Below are positions 47,248 to 59,268 of a stretch of DNA of 64,000 nt, piece after piece. Both the position numbers and the translations under genes were made by a program. The DNA is taken from NCBI GenBank assembly GCA_037176845.1, contig JAYKXP010000008.1:310001-374000 (forward strand), in the 5' to 3' direction. This stretch comes from Paramarasmius palmivorus (Eukaryota > Basidiomycota > Agaricomycetes > Agaricales > Marasmiaceae). The notes beneath the pieces were generated by a model. It was not told where the DNA came from and searched no databases. It saw nothing but the letters and a program-made list of their open reading frames with translations. Numbering within the stretch: the first letter of the stretch is position 1; every line of letters begins with the position of its first letter.

Positions 47248-47444
47248 TGTAAGGCGGGGTCTTTCTTAATGTCTTCGGGCCTCAGCGTAAACCAGACAGG
47301 CGTTTATAATTGCTCTGTGGTGTACTACGACAAGGCTAATGAAGACGTGTAAAAGAAAGATTGAAAAGATTATCTAATACGATCTTGAGAATTTATAGAT
47401 AGGTGCGTGTGAATGATATACTAAATAGGTAATGGGGCGTTACA
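47248..47444 (-). repeat. 5' LTR (197 bp)
   Basis: Right-hand LTR on the plus strand, upstream of gag in the element's orientation. Ends TG...CA and equals the left LTR by eye. Candidate TATA sequences (complements of tttata and ttatag) lie inside it. Confidence 0.95.
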
Positions 47445-47449
47445 GTTGC
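47445..47449. repeat. Target-site duplication GTTGC, right
   Basis: Matches 37215-37219 exactly. Confidence 0.9.
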
Positions 47450-47689
47450 CGTGAAGTCTAGTCGCGCCTATCTCTCGAACAATATGCGTTCTCGTCTTGG
47501 TCTTGGTGTAAAAATAGCAAAATCCTTAAAATACTCTGTACTTGCGTCCCGGACTATTGTTCATTGTGTCAATAAAGCAATTTATAGTTTGCACAACCTA
47601 CTATTGGATCACACGAATCAGAATGTTTGTCGCGGAATAATACGATTGGTAAAAGTAATACACATGAGCTCAAGGTATTTTACTTATAC

Positions 47690-48360
47690 GTACGGTGTCC
47701 CCACATGCTCGGGAACAGTATAAAGATATCCTCCTGTGGGCAATCGTCGAAACCCCGGTCAATTGCTCTGGTACGGTGTACGCCCCTGAAGATGTAGATG
47801 ACATTTCCCGCACAGACGACATTGTGGAGGTATCTCGGAGCCATCGTCACTGAATGTGCCAAGTCCTTTTGGCGATGTCCACGATCATGAGTATGGATGA
47901 TTGCTGTGGAAGGTCTTCGTATTAACATGGAGAGGAAGAGCGGGAGGAAGAGGCGGCTGCTGACATGCTTTGAAAGATAAATTATCTAGCTGATATGATA
48001 CGGGTTGAGGAGTTAGTACAAAGATTCAAACAACGACGGGACTTACAGTATCCCATTTTCTCTCTTCTAAATCCGGATCAAAAGTAATTTTGCGTGGTCG
48101 TCACAGGCTCAGTTAATACATAGTCTTGATTCAAGACTTTATTATCGGACGCTGCAGGTATTCGCTGATAATAAACAGTATTACAGTCCTTCTCGCTCTT
48201 GGTCCATTCGCTCTAATTTTGGGTGCAGGGAAACGAGTCGTAAAGTGAATGCTTGCCCAAGGGTCGACTTTGGATTTGAGAGCGCCCTGTTGGACGATCG
48301 TCGCAAGGTTATATCTGCATGGTAGCGATAGATAGATATCGGTGAGGCCAGAGCGATTCT
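47690..48360 (-). pseudogene. Kelch-repeat remnant, copy K5
   Basis: Minus-strand fragments in three frames match the intact kelch genes: a possible LGQAFTLRL (start region, near 48230), DPDLEERKWDT with a following donor site, LMIVDIAKRTWHIQ, and APRYLHNVVCAGNVIYIF. The C-terminal third found in K3 and K4 is missing. Several slips and a truncated 3' end make it non-functional. It stands in the same convergent position to the helical copy at 33984 as K3 does to the fragment at 52255. Confidence 0.65.
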
Positions 48361-50561
48361 CTGATGAACTGTCCTCAAACCGCTGTGCTTCCCCCGGGTG
48401 TCGTACGCGGGAAGGCCACGGTTCGATTTCTGATCTTTTTGATCTTTTTCACCCGGACCCACGGCTTCAGCGCTTCAACATTGGACATCGCTGGGATCCT
48501 AGAGTGACTTTTTCTGCTGGCTCTTGGGTATATAAACACATAAGATTCAGTTATAAACTGTATACAAGATATTCCCGCCTACATCTAAGGTTTAAAGAGG
48601 CCAAAAGTGAGAAAAACATGGATGTAGGGGCGTGAGAATACGGTCTCTTCTTTGGGACTGTAGATTGGCGCCCGAGGAGTGCTCCCGGACTTCTGGCGGC
48701 CGGACTCTTCCTAAATATCTGGATTCTCGCTGGAGATCGCATTGAAACATTGAAATGAGCTGCTTCCTCCAAGTTAACTTCCCATGAATTTTAGTATATG
48801 ATAAGGGAGCGCAAGACATCACAGAGGACCGAAAACCCGGGCCGAGCCTATAACACTTGGGTGTACTGCTCTATGCAACACCTCAAAGTGAGCAAAGAAT
48901 AATCCAGGCATCCTTATGTTGACAGTGTATGCCAATTGTCTGTGTTCATGGAGACTAATGCAGGGCCTACGCACCATAAACACACGAGATTCGTAGGATT
49001 AGACCCAGAATCTACCCAGAATTCCCTTTTTGGTAATATCATAAGTCACGGTAGTCTTGCGGTAGTCCGATATACGTGTTATACTACTCTTGGTACTGTT
49101 TACAGGTCCACCCTCTTACATATAACAAACTGGAGCTGTCAAAACCCCCAATTATTCATCTCAAGGGTATCCTGAAGCGTCAAAAGATCCAGAAAAAAGT
49201 GGTGTCAACGGCTGTCGAATGCTAGAAAAGGTAACTCTTTCGGCTATTCTCCGGCAGCCGACCGACAAACCTCGAGTAAAAAGATCAAAAACTCAAAACG
49301 AACCGTGGCCTTCCCGCGTACTCTACCCGGGGACGTGAATGGTTACGTGGTTCTCATCCTCGTCAAGGGAGAAATCCAAGTCCGAGTCCAAATTGACGTT
49401 CGGCATGTGTACTCTAGGCTTGGAAGCGAAAATGGACATATTGGAGGCACGGGCACAAGCTGTTTTCGGGTGTTCGTTGACGAGGCCTGGGAAGAGTTGA
49501 CTCCCATCATCATCCAACGGCAACAGGCCTGGTTCAACGTTCAGTCTGGCTCTAGGATAATGTGAGTTTTTACATTGGTACCTGCTCCTTAACTGACCCT
49601 CACATGCCTAGCCCACAGGTCTGTTCCTTTGGTTGACTGTTCCAGCTCGAGAAAAGCGACACACAAAAGTTAGATTTCGTCGCGGTCCACGTTGTTTATG
49701 GGAGTTGGAAAACTATCAATAGTATGTCTCTCTCTTTTTTGCTAGCCAATTAAACCTGATCTTCGTTCTGCAAGTACCAGTTATGGAAAATCTCGGGTTA
49801 TATATCGTATAAGACTGGCCCTTCACTCGACCCATATTGTATCATATCGCAGATAGCAAGAATGAAACGTTGGACTATCAATTCCTTTCCCCCCCTAAAT
49901 CCCAGAAGAGATCTCATCACCAATATCGCTCCAATACCAGATCCCTAAAAAAACTCCATCACCGCAAAAAACCATGATGGTTTGGCGTTCTGTATTTGAC
50001 CAAACATTCTCATGGGATCCCTCGCATCGCATCGCGGAGCGCCGCAAGATTTATTGCCCTGGATGCTGTTCTTTATAGGCCCTGATGGACATTGTAAGTA
50101 GCAAGTATACGGTGCACGTACTCGAGCAGATTCCTTCAAGGCATTTTTGTGAGTAATGTTCTCCCAGCTTTTGACGCTGCTATTCATCCATATCCCAAAG
50201 GACCACATCGGTTGTACCTATGCGCCGTGCCATTGTCATTCCCAACTAAGGTTATATGTGATCTAAACTGATCACCTGCTTTTGACAAGCACTGATTGTT
50301 TATCGACACCGAATCTCGTTGATTTCGACTCTAAATTGGCAATAGGAATAGTATATATGATGGTGATGCTCAGATGTTCCTCACCGTAACTGATGTCGAC
50401 GGTTTTTCCCGAGAAAATTTCTTGCCTCCATTACTGTTGAGCAGACCATCGTATGGCCAATTTTCTACATTATCGGTGAGTCTAACGACTACTTTTGCCC
50501 TAGCTTAGCTAAATCTCGCCTACGTTAGGCCATGTATCTTGTATACGGTACGTCAACATCA
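48361..50561. other. No gene supported
   Basis: About 2.2 kb. A plus frame at 49305-49565 and its minus-strand shadows have no motif or clear splice partner. Around 50380-50480 short hydrophobic peptides appear but break frame. The last part should hold the promoter of the membrane gene at 50562. Confidence 0.45.
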
Positions 50562-51957
50562 ATGTCCATTTGGAGAGTCGAGGATCTTACATTTCTTCGG
50601 TCAGGCTTCTATATTCTGCTCTTTGGGACATACGTCTACATGATATGCAGTAACGAACGCATCGACAAAAGGCGCAGAAAAAGTCTTTATTTCGTCCTGA
50701 CCACCGCTCTCTTTGCGATAACAACCATCTACGTGGTCATCGAAACTACTTACTGGGTCCATGCTTCTATCGTTCGCTTCAACATCCTAAAAAACGAAGA
50801 CTTCGACCTGTTCATGAGATACCAGACCTGGAATGATGTTCAGCGAAGACTCGGCTTGTAATGTACACATTTCCTGTTTCGTTTCCTGGCGCTGATTCGG
50901 CGTTATCTAGCACGACTTCGGAATTGGCACCTGTTGTTCTCAAGTAAGTCGTTTCACAGCGCTGATTTCCAAACTCGGTTTACAATACAATTGATCCAGT
51001 ATCCTGGCAGACCTGATGCTTGTTTGTATTACATCTTACGTCTCGCACACGTTTCTCACTTGATATCCGCTATAGATTCATAGATGCTACTGTATCTGGG
51101 ATTCTAACAAATTGGTCGGGGTTCCGTTGATCGTAATCTCGGTCCTTGTAAACGGTATGTGTACTGATTGTTGTCATCCATATCGTTCATTGAAAAGTTC
51201 TAGCATTGGGGCTTGTTTGGGCTATCCTAGAAGCGGTCGGCTTAAATGCCCTAGCGCGCGATCCGAACGCAGCGAGTCTGCTACCGGACGGAGAGACCAT
51301 TGGTATGGCATATATTATCAGTAGTACTATCAGCAATCTTATCATCACTCTGTTAACTGGTGCGTGTGTCGGAACTCCTGCGAATCATTGCTGATAGTAT
51401 GCACCATAGCCGGTCGTATTTGGTGGATTCATCGACAATTCCGCCTACAGGCTACTAGTGTATACACAAGCGACAAGTTTGTTCAATCGGTTTCCAGATA
51501 TATGTGGGTCTACGCAATTTCGAGTGCTCGCTGAATATGCTGCTCATAATAGATACTTATCTTCTAGACTTGAATCTGGGATCCTCTATCCAATCATCAG
51601 CGTGATAGCCTTGATTTTGTCAAATACGGTATCAACCGCTGAGTTTCCCTTCGATTTTTCACCCCTGGTTGTCCTCAGTGCTGTAAGATACATCTTCGAT
51701 GCACGTTGACTACTCTCATTCCTTTGATACAGGGTATTGCCCCGACTCTCATTATGGTTCGGGCCCTATCTGGCAAGAATGTCGAGAGCCTACAAGAGGC
51801 TGTCTCCGAAATTCGATTCAGTAGCCAGCTAGCGCAGCAGAGATCTGAAGGGACTACTGCCGCAGAGTCTCAGGTGCAGGTTCGTTCAATCGGATACCCG
51901 GGCGTTGTAGACGGAAGTGGAGTGGGCACTAAGAAAGAGATGGCTGTCCCCGTGTAG
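50562..51957 (+). CDS. Multi-pass (about 7-TM) membrane protein, basidiomycete family
   Basis: Start chosen at 50562 (MSIWRVEDLTFLRSGFYILL), because the following exons join in frame: 50562-50857, 50911-50943, 51000-51021, 51076 on. Hydrophobic segments in order: FYILLFGTYVYMIC; LYFVLTTALFAITTIYVVI; LADLMLIHRCYCIW; VPLIVISVLVNALGLVWAI; MAYIISSTISNLIITLLT; ESGILYPIISVIALIL; and GIAPTLIMVRAL. The motifs I-H-R-C-Y-C-I-W and R-I-W-W-I-H mark a large agaricomycete family of unassigned 7-TM proteins, receptor-like in topology. The C-terminal tail (about 70 residues) is polar. No ligand or G-protein motif is known. Confidence 0.75.
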
Positions 51958-52254
51958 CCCAATACAACAACTGTTTCTTCAACATTAGATGGAATCGAGA
52001 CGTTCTTCGCCATCGTATGTTCTCCCTTCAACAACTACTCAACCGACAAATGCCATGTTCACGGCGTCGGCGACGGTATGCTTTACAGCTGGCATTCTTG
52101 ACGTCTCCTAGCACACGAGCCCCACCAGGAGGAGGAGGAAGTGCTGAAAGAATCCATACTTCGTGGAGTCGAGAGCTCTTACGCAAAGATCAGAGTCGGC
52201 CCGGTATCATATCACCCGTAGAAGAGGATCTTCACGCGCTAACGACAACTTCTG

Positions 52255-52677
52255 GTGTTGCCCACATTGACGCCCAACTTGGAGCCGTGCAACAAAGACA
52301 ACGGCAGCAAGCCGACGATGCTACTACGCGCATCCAAGGTCTTGTAGCAAAGGATCAGAAGGTCAATGGTGTGTTGCACCCTGGTTACTGCACCTCGTGA
52401 CACTTTCTTGCAGACCTTCGCCAACAGCATTGCGACTCGGTTGACCGCTATTGAGATAAGTTTGCTCATCTAAGTATGCGTTTATCATAAAAAAAGGCCA
52501 CCGCCATTTTCAAACATTCTGTCCACAGTTCCCAAAGTTATCACAGATGCCGCCGTAACGGGTGCACACGTCCAGGATGTCACCGCAAAGTGCGTGGAGG
52601 CTGTGAACGAGAACCCCATGTATAACGCGTACGATGAGCAGGGACTTATAAAGATGACTGGTAGTTCGCTCCCGTGA
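52255..52677 (+). pseudogene. Helical, pore-former-like protein, copy 3, C-terminal fragment
   Basis: Only the last exons remain: a Gln-rich helix with RIQGLVAKDQK, TFANSIATRLTAIEIS, and VPKVITDAAVTGAHVQDVTAK ending near NENPMYNAYDEQGL. Each aligns with the end of the copy at 33984-37197 (DLVANDQ, TFASSIATRLTAIETT, NPMYDMDDLI). No start or N-terminal exons precede it; the membrane-protein gene ends 300 bp upstream. Truncated remnant of a duplication. Confidence 0.7.
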
Positions 52678-52862
52678 AGCCCAATTATTCCTGACCTTCG
52701 AAAATTGTGCCTTTCGGTCTGGTCTGTGTCAAAATCGTAAAACCCTCAAAATATGTAAGGCTTGTCTCGGACTATTTTTGGTGATGTCAATAGATGTATA
52801 ATACCAAAAGCTAATTTACAGACTAGTAAAACAAGTCTTTGCATGTCCATAGTAATAAGTAC

Positions 52863-54230
52863 CTAAGCCTGGTCGTCCAGCTCAAGAGAAACCTTAACAA
52901 TCGTGTCCAGAGTGTGCCTCTTGGTTTTCGCAAAGACATACAACTTATTGTTGACCTGCACGCATCCGACAAAAATCCTTGGTTCACCTTCGTGTATTGT
53001 CCTGGCAATCATCCTTTGCTCTGTCACAGAGGCCTCAAGCTTCCCTACAAGATCAGGCTCCTCTGCATGACCCCGGAACTCCTCGATACGTCTAGGAAGA
53101 TGATAATGATAGAACTCGCATGAATCGGCGTAGTTGTCACCGAGGATGGCTAATATGACCCTGCCATCTGCAAGAGTAACCGTGTCATACGATGGACCAG
53201 TGTAACGATGCAATGCATTTTGGGATCTGTGACTTCTCGGATCCCAAGTTCTGAAAGATCCAGTACTGGGATCGAAAAGACAGAAAGTAGTGCCATCCAA
53301 ATGGCACTGCGCAGCAAAACAGAATCAGCTCCAAGTTAATCGCCACAAAAAAGAGGCCTCACCAAGTTATCCTCACCGGTCTTGCCTGGAATCAAAAGGA
53401 CCGACATCCTCGTAGTATGTTCAATCGGGATGGCTGAAAGTAGGAAGCCGAGAGTCGCAAAACCATCTGGATAAGACTCTTCAGTGATCTTCCAGCTCCA
53501 TTGTCCTGTTTCAGGTTCGTAGGCGAGAACGGCATATGAATTGAAAATGTCGGTTTGGGGGCATAGCCACGCTGTATCCGAATCTTGAGAGCTGCTACTG
53601 TCCGTATCCGGGTCAAAAAACCCAGTAGGAAGTGTTTTGCGTCCCCCAAAGATGAAAAAGTCGTCGCCAATCCGGGCAACATCGTGATAGTATCGTGGTG
53701 GTGGTGCTGCTCCATCGGCACTCAGAACTCTGAGGCATCTCCAAATTGCGAGGTTAATGTCCACACAGATGATGGTCATACGCTGCGAGTCATGCATGAA
53801 ACGGTGCTGGTCGCAACCAGGGTGGTCTCCGATGTATCCGCCAACAATGATCAGATATTTTTTCTCCGAATGAGTGTCTTTGAAGAATAACATCGTCTCC
53901 CCGTAGCACGGTGGCAGGGATCGCTGAGATCCTTCAAATGTCAAATCGTGGAGCTAGAAGGTTTATAAATGGACCATATGCAAGCCATCACTAGACGTGT
54001 AGGCTTACCGAAGAATCCCAGGTCTTTGATCTCACATCTAGGCAGTAAATCTTGGAACAATTTTCGAGCGCAAGTAAGACGTAGACCTTCTCCTCTTCGT
54101 GGTCCACTGCCGCGCGAAGATAGTGGTCTACAACAACGGGGGCATCATCCAACCCTTGCAAACCAAATGCAAGCATGGAAGGGGCTGAAGACCCAGTGCC
54201 GGTCCTTGTTCGTTTACTACGCGTGTTCAT
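52863..54230 (-). CDS. Kelch-repeat protein, copy K3 (intact)
   Basis: Three exons, all phase 0: 54009-54230, 53363-53953, 52863-53306, giving 418 residues from MNTRSKRTRTGTGSS. A short basic start is followed by a leading beta segment (AAVDHEEEKVYVLLALE, IYCLDVRSKTWD). Then come kelch blades: YLIIVGGYIGDHPG, MTIICVDINLAIWRCLR, APPPRYYHDVARIGDDFFIF with GGRKTLP, SYAVLAYEPETGQWSWKI, FVGCVQVNNKLYVFAKT. The propeller likely serves as a protein-interaction module; no BTB, F-box or catalytic domain is attached. Separated from K4 by 365 bp in tandem. Confidence 0.85.
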
Positions 54231-54594
54231 ACTAGGCGATGGTGGCAGATGGTGGCAGAGACGAAGTTCGGTGCGAATTACCCAGGTCCCATCCCAATCG
54301 AAGCACGGAAACGGCCGTTCCATAACGGAACCTGTTACTCTCACGCATCTGTCCAGTATTCAAAAAGGTTCACCTTTGCAACTTGTGATATGTAGCGGAA
54401 GCACATTAACGGCAACTTGAATATCGATTTACAACTAGCAACATATCTACTATCAGCGAATACCTGCAGCGTCCAACAATAAAGTAATGTTTCAAGACTA
54501 GCGACATATAAGACATTACAAGAAGGGTACACCGATTCAATGTCCAAAACAACTGTGTATAAGGTACATGGAATGATTATATCCAGAATGATAT

Positions 54595-56166
54595 CTACTC
54601 ATTCAGATCAAAGGTCACTTCCAGAATAGTGTCCAGATGACTCTCGTCATCTTTACCAAGAATATATGTTTTCCCTCCAACACTGACACATCCTGTAAAG
54701 ACTCGTGAAGGGCCTGTCTTCGTTATCCCAGCCACGTTCCTCTTCCGTGTACAATAGCCATTCTTGATTTTTCCCAGTAGGCGCGTTCCTTTACCGGAAG
54801 GGGGGAGGAAGTCTTGATGAAACTCAAACGTGTCGGAGTCAAAGCCCATAAGCGCAAAGATTGCGCTGCCTTGAGCGATACTAACAACGTCGTAAAACCC
54901 AACATCATCTTTGCCAGTGGAAGAAGGATTGGGTTTGGGCATTGTCTCCCATCTGGAGAAACTACCGCCGTGTGGGTCAAAGAACCAAAACTGGTTCGGG
55001 TTCAATTCACACTGCAAATCAAGAAAGTCAGGCAAGCATATGTGGAAAGTTGAAGAGACCTACAGAAGTACGCTCACCGGACATGCCGGGTGTTAGGAGA
55101 ATCAAGCTATTGGGCATCGCGTATGCTCCCATCGAAAATCCCAAGTTCATAACTCCTTCAGGATAAGCCTTCTCCTTCTCTTTCCAACTCCACTTTTCTT
55201 TAGCTGGATCGAACCCTAGCACAGCATATGATTTGAAAATTTCTTCGGGGGGACAGGACGTCCAGTTTTTGTAGTTGTAATTATCGTCAAAAAAGCCAGG
55301 GGGAAGCGAGCGACGGCCACCAAAGATAAAGAGATCATTGTCATGGCAGACAATGGCGTGGTAGTATCGAGGAGGCGGAGCGCCACCATCGACGCTGAGA
55401 GCTCTGATGACTTTCCAAGTCTTAAGAGAAAGATTGACCGCAAGGACAGTCAGGCGTTCCGAGTCGTGGATGAACTTCCCCGAGTCGTCATAGGGTGAGC
55501 TACCAATCCAGCCACCGATAATCATGATGAACTTTTGATGTGTTTTGGGATCCTTGAAAAAGTGAAGTTTCGATGCATAGCACGGTGGCAGAGCTTGCTC
55601 GTTCCCATCCAAGTGGAGGTTGTCGATCTTTGCAGGCAGGTTATGTTGAGATGAATATCGAGCTAGTAGGGCAATAGACTTACACAAGTATCCCAAATTC
55701 TCAACTTGGTATCGATACAAAATAATTTGGAATCATTGTTGCTGGATATCAGGGTGTAGATTTTTCCTTCGTCCTCATCTATCGCAGTCGCGAGGAAAGT
55801 GTCGGGGATAATGGGGGCCTCGTCCATTCCTGACGGCAGCTGGAGGCCAAATGCTTCCCCAACTTTGACTCGCCCATCTATCGGAGGTGAAATCAATGGC
55901 AACGCTGTGACTCGATTGCGTTGGGAACGTGAGCTTTGAGATGTTGTAGCAGCGCCGGCGGTGACACTCGCTGAAGCTGTTCGGCGGCTTTCAGAACTAG
56001 ATTTTGGTGTCCTGTCCGTGTTTCGACCTGCTACAGCCGTCTTCTTTCGTGTTCGGACACTTCCACTATCTTCGATGTCTGTCAACGGAGATTCAGAACG
56101 GCAAGATTTGGCACCGTCTGAGCTCGTGGACTGTGCCCGTTCTCGTGCCCTTTTGCGTGTCAGCAT
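54595..56166 (-). CDS. Kelch-repeat protein, copy K4 (intact)
   Basis: Three exons from ATG 56166 (MLTRKRARERAQSTSS) to the stop at 54595. The N-terminal 100 residues are Ser/Thr/Arg-rich and basic, possibly nuclear-targeting. A segment AIDEDEGKIYTLISS precedes the propeller with FIMIIGGWIGSSPYDD, RLTVLAVNLSLKTWKVIR, PPPRYYHAIVCHDNDLFIFG, YAVLGFDPAKEKWSWKEK and VFTGCVSVGGKTYILGK. Frame clean, introns GT-AG. Together with K3 it defines the reference for the family; the other four copies are damaged to varying degree. Confidence 0.85.
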
Positions 56167-56702
56167 GGCAGACTTGCTGGAGAGAAACGGTATCGAAGTT
56201 AGCTTTGAGAAACCGCTGCTGAGGTATTGAACGCCACAATGCGTCGATTACTCACCGCCGAGTAGTGTGGGATGCAGGCTAAACTCCGAAAGTTCGACAC
56301 TGGAGAGTGAAAGTAGGAATCAACGACCGCTCGAGTCACATCGTGACCTAAATCTGTGGGCCAAAAGTGTGGCGGAACCGATGAAAACTTGAACATAGCA
56401 TAGCGACCAATCGCATTATTCCCACTCACAAGCTTTGCACGTCCTCCCCTTCTATTATCACCAGTTACAGTCATCACAAGTAGGTAAATACCATACAATG
56501 ATTCAAGAAGGATATTGCCTTAGACAATCCGGACGACGGTTCGACCGTGGTGTAATGTATTCTCAGCACACATGCACATGCAGACCTCTGATCAGAAAAA
56601 TGTAGAGACATAGGAGATACATGTGTCATAGGCGTAGCATACGTCTGTACATGGTGCATTTACTAGGGAAAACTCGTTAGCTCGTATGATAAAATATATA
56701 TA
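56167..56702. other. Intergenic
   Basis: About 540 bp between the K4 start and the RPL26 stop. No gene seen. Confidence 0.5.
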
Positions 56703-57282
56703 TCACTGAAAACCTACATCAACCATCTCAACATCAGCAGCCTCCTTCGACCTGTTCTTCCTGTCCAAAATAGCTCTCCTATCCTTGTCGAGCTTGATGG
56801 TGGTGATAACAACGTTGGAAGGGTGAATGCCGATTTGAGAGGAAGCACCGTTTGACTTGTCCCTTGCTACCCTGTCGACGTGGATAACCCATTTCTTTCG
56901 GTAGACTTGGGTAACCTTTCCTTCACGGCCCTTGTACTTTCCACGAACAATACGGACTTGGTCGTCTTTTCGGATGGGGAGAGAACGGGTCTGCAAAACA
57001 TGAAAATTTTAGACATGGGTTCCATGCTTGATATCGGTTGGACCATACGTTGTATTTTGCCCGCAAATCCTTGGACAATGCGCTGGACATGATCTTTCTG
57101 CGGATGGAGGAAGGAGCGGAGAAGTGGGCCTTACGGGCCTTGCGCCGTGAAGAGGAAACGTCTACGAATCAAAATGTCAGCGTTCTGGCTACATCCAACC
57201 CCCAGCGACCCAATCCAACGAATCCGTCCAGCAAAACTTCCTTCAAACTGAGAATCTAATACTTACCAGCAGAATACTTCAT
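56703..57282 (-). CDS. RPL26: 60S ribosomal protein L26 (uL24)
   Basis: Large-subunit protein near the polypeptide exit tunnel. Three exons: a 16-nt first exon 57267-57282 (MKYSA), 57049-57161, 56703-56990; 138 residues, normal for the family. Landmarks are [34 protein letters not shown] and [16 protein letters not shown], then the KOW motif [20 protein letters not shown] and [17 protein letters not shown]. The very short first coding exon is typical of ribosomal-protein genes. Frame intact. Confidence 0.95.
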
Positions 57283-57589
57283 TTTTGAGGCCTTTTTGGT
57301 GTGTATTGGTGTCTTGAGGATGCCCGGCGTTGGCGTTGTCCTGCGAGGCCTTGTCTTGTCGGTGTCGTTGAATCGTGGGAATTGATCCAAAGTTCTCTTG
57401 CCGCGTTACGTCATCAACTTTACGCCGCTGTCAAACCTTCTCAGACTAGCACCTTGCTCGCAAGTCTTTAATCTCATTTCTCACTTTCGAAAAAGGACAG
57501 CCAGGATTCTACTACGGTGGCCGGATTCTGAGACCAGAACTTGCGACGAAATGTCTCTAAGAATCCGAAACCGCAGCCAGCCTTCATGG

Positions 57590-58860
57590 TCGCGGTATGA
57601 GCACTGACGCAGCTGGTACTGACCGTGACATTTCGTTGAATCACACCTCCGAATCCGAATACGTTGACATGATTCCTCGAATGCATCGGATTGACCTTCG
57701 CAAGCGCCTAAATCCCCAGAGCACCGACAAGAGTACCCTCCTGCACAACGCCGTAAAACGCTCCAGGCTCAGTCTGAGTTGGGTCGACACCGTAGTCATA
57801 AGTATAGCAGGTGCCCAGCGCGCATCTTCGTCCCCACAGAACCAAACATCTGCTCTCAAGGTTGCAGAGGTTGCGGGATCCTACAACTAATCGTTTTCCC
57901 ATCATTTGGGATTTTGGATTTCCGATGGTCGTTGACCACGAGGAGAAGTTATACGTACTCGTGGCAGACGAAGATGAACGTTAACGCTGCTTCGGTATAC
58001 CTAATAAAGCGCGGGACTGTGTGTAGGTTTGGTTTTGGATGCCTCATCCTGCAGGTTTTCAACTCAAATTTCACCAGATTGGAATATCGCGCTATTTGAA
58101 CACCGTTGGACAAGAAGTATATCCTCATTTTTGGAGGTTGTATAGGAAACCCTCGATGCGCAAAGTGGTCTAGTTTCACAGCCAATTTTCAAACACTGTT
58201 TCAAAACGAGCTGGAAATGTCCTCAAGAGGCTCACCGCCCATATTCCGCCCCTTCTTATAACACAATTCCACGCCTCTAAAGAACCGTATCTCCACCGCG
58301 CGGTGAGACCCAGATATTTCAACAGAGGTCTTGTCATTGACTCCCGGGTGGCGAATACTCGGAGTACCAAAAAAATCTCTCAAGTTCTAACGACGGAAAC
58401 GACGGGTGAGAGGGAATCGGTATGTTCAGATTTCAGGATATTGATAAGATTCTCTTATTAGACAGCCAGGTTTAGGTCTCAAAAGCTGTCTCTTATTCAA
58501 AGCAGCTACGGGCGGATTCATGACCTGGAAGACCATCGGCTTGGCCATGCCCGAAGGCGAGGCCTTTGGTACGATTCCTTACGCATCCAGTTACTACAAA
58601 GGATATTCAGATAGCGTCATCTTCGTTCTCTACCGTGACCTTGACAATGGCACCAACTTGAACACCGAGTTCTTTCATTACAAACGACGACAAACTTTGT
58701 CATTCTGGAGGAATCGATTACAGCATGGTCACAAAGAGGCCAGCCGTGAATGGAGCGGCTACGAACAGGCTGTTTGTGACTTGTGCCTTTTAGCGAAGGA
58801 CGACAAGGACGAGGTAGACACGTTGATTGAGGTTCATTTCGACCTTGTAGGGTTATTGTT
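57590..58860 (+). pseudogene. Kelch-repeat remnant, copy K6
   Basis: Plus-strand pieces match intact kelch copies in order: MVVDHEEKLYVLVADEDER (about 57920-57980), KKYILIFGGCIGNPRCAKW (about 58105-58170), then TGGFMTWKTIG, YYKGYSDSVIFVLYRD and DEVDTLIEVHFDLV (58520-58850). The middle blades between 58170 and 58480 are scrambled and contain stops, and the K/R-rich start is not recognisable. More decayed than K2. Lies between RPL26 and Ran. Confidence 0.65.
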
Positions 58861-59268
58861 TGGGGTCTCTTGGCCTACAATCCAATTCAGAGCACTCCAG
58901 ATGCCTGAGGACAAAGGAATGAAAAGGGAATATGGGGTGAATTCTATACCTCTTGGGCCTGGAACAGATTCATGGTGGTTGTTTGAGCTCGTGTGAAGTG
59001 ATTCAAGTGAAATATGTGAATCCGGGCATTTATCCTAGAAGCACACAATGAACGTATGATCATTTGCAACGTGTATGCTAGAAAGAATCTCTTCGCATAT
59101 GAAAGAAAGAACAAGTTCAAGGTCAAAGGCAGGCTCCCGGAGCCGCAGGGAAAATTTTACGTCAAAGCGCGTGACTGAGTTTGGATCAACTTATCTAATA
59201 ATCCATCCATCGCAGAAGGCCTTTCAACTTTTTCTTCTCTTCCAACCAACTTGTCGTCCAAGCTCGCC

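Larger units (their letters stand above)
37220..47444 (-). mobile_element. Complete Ty3/gypsy chromovirus LTR retrotransposon
   Basis: A 10.2-kb element with 197-bp LTRs, a 5-bp target duplication, gag-protease, pol (RT, RNase H, integrase, chromodomain) and a third ORF, all on the minus strand. All three large frames are open, and the two LTRs look identical by eye, so insertion is recent and the copy may be active. It sits in the 3' flank of the broken helical gene at 33984-37197. Boundaries follow the TG...CA ends. No tRNA-type primer-binding site is obvious next to the 5' LTR (47230-47247), so self-priming or an unusual primer is possible. Confidence 0.95.

Noticed and set aside
48400..48440. 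Second tRNA-like GGTTCGATT
   Set aside because: T-stem does not pair and no cloverleaf is possible.
49305..49565. 86-codon plus-strand frame
   Set aside because: Starts without ATG, has no motif, and the antisense strand is equally open; not enough to call a gene.
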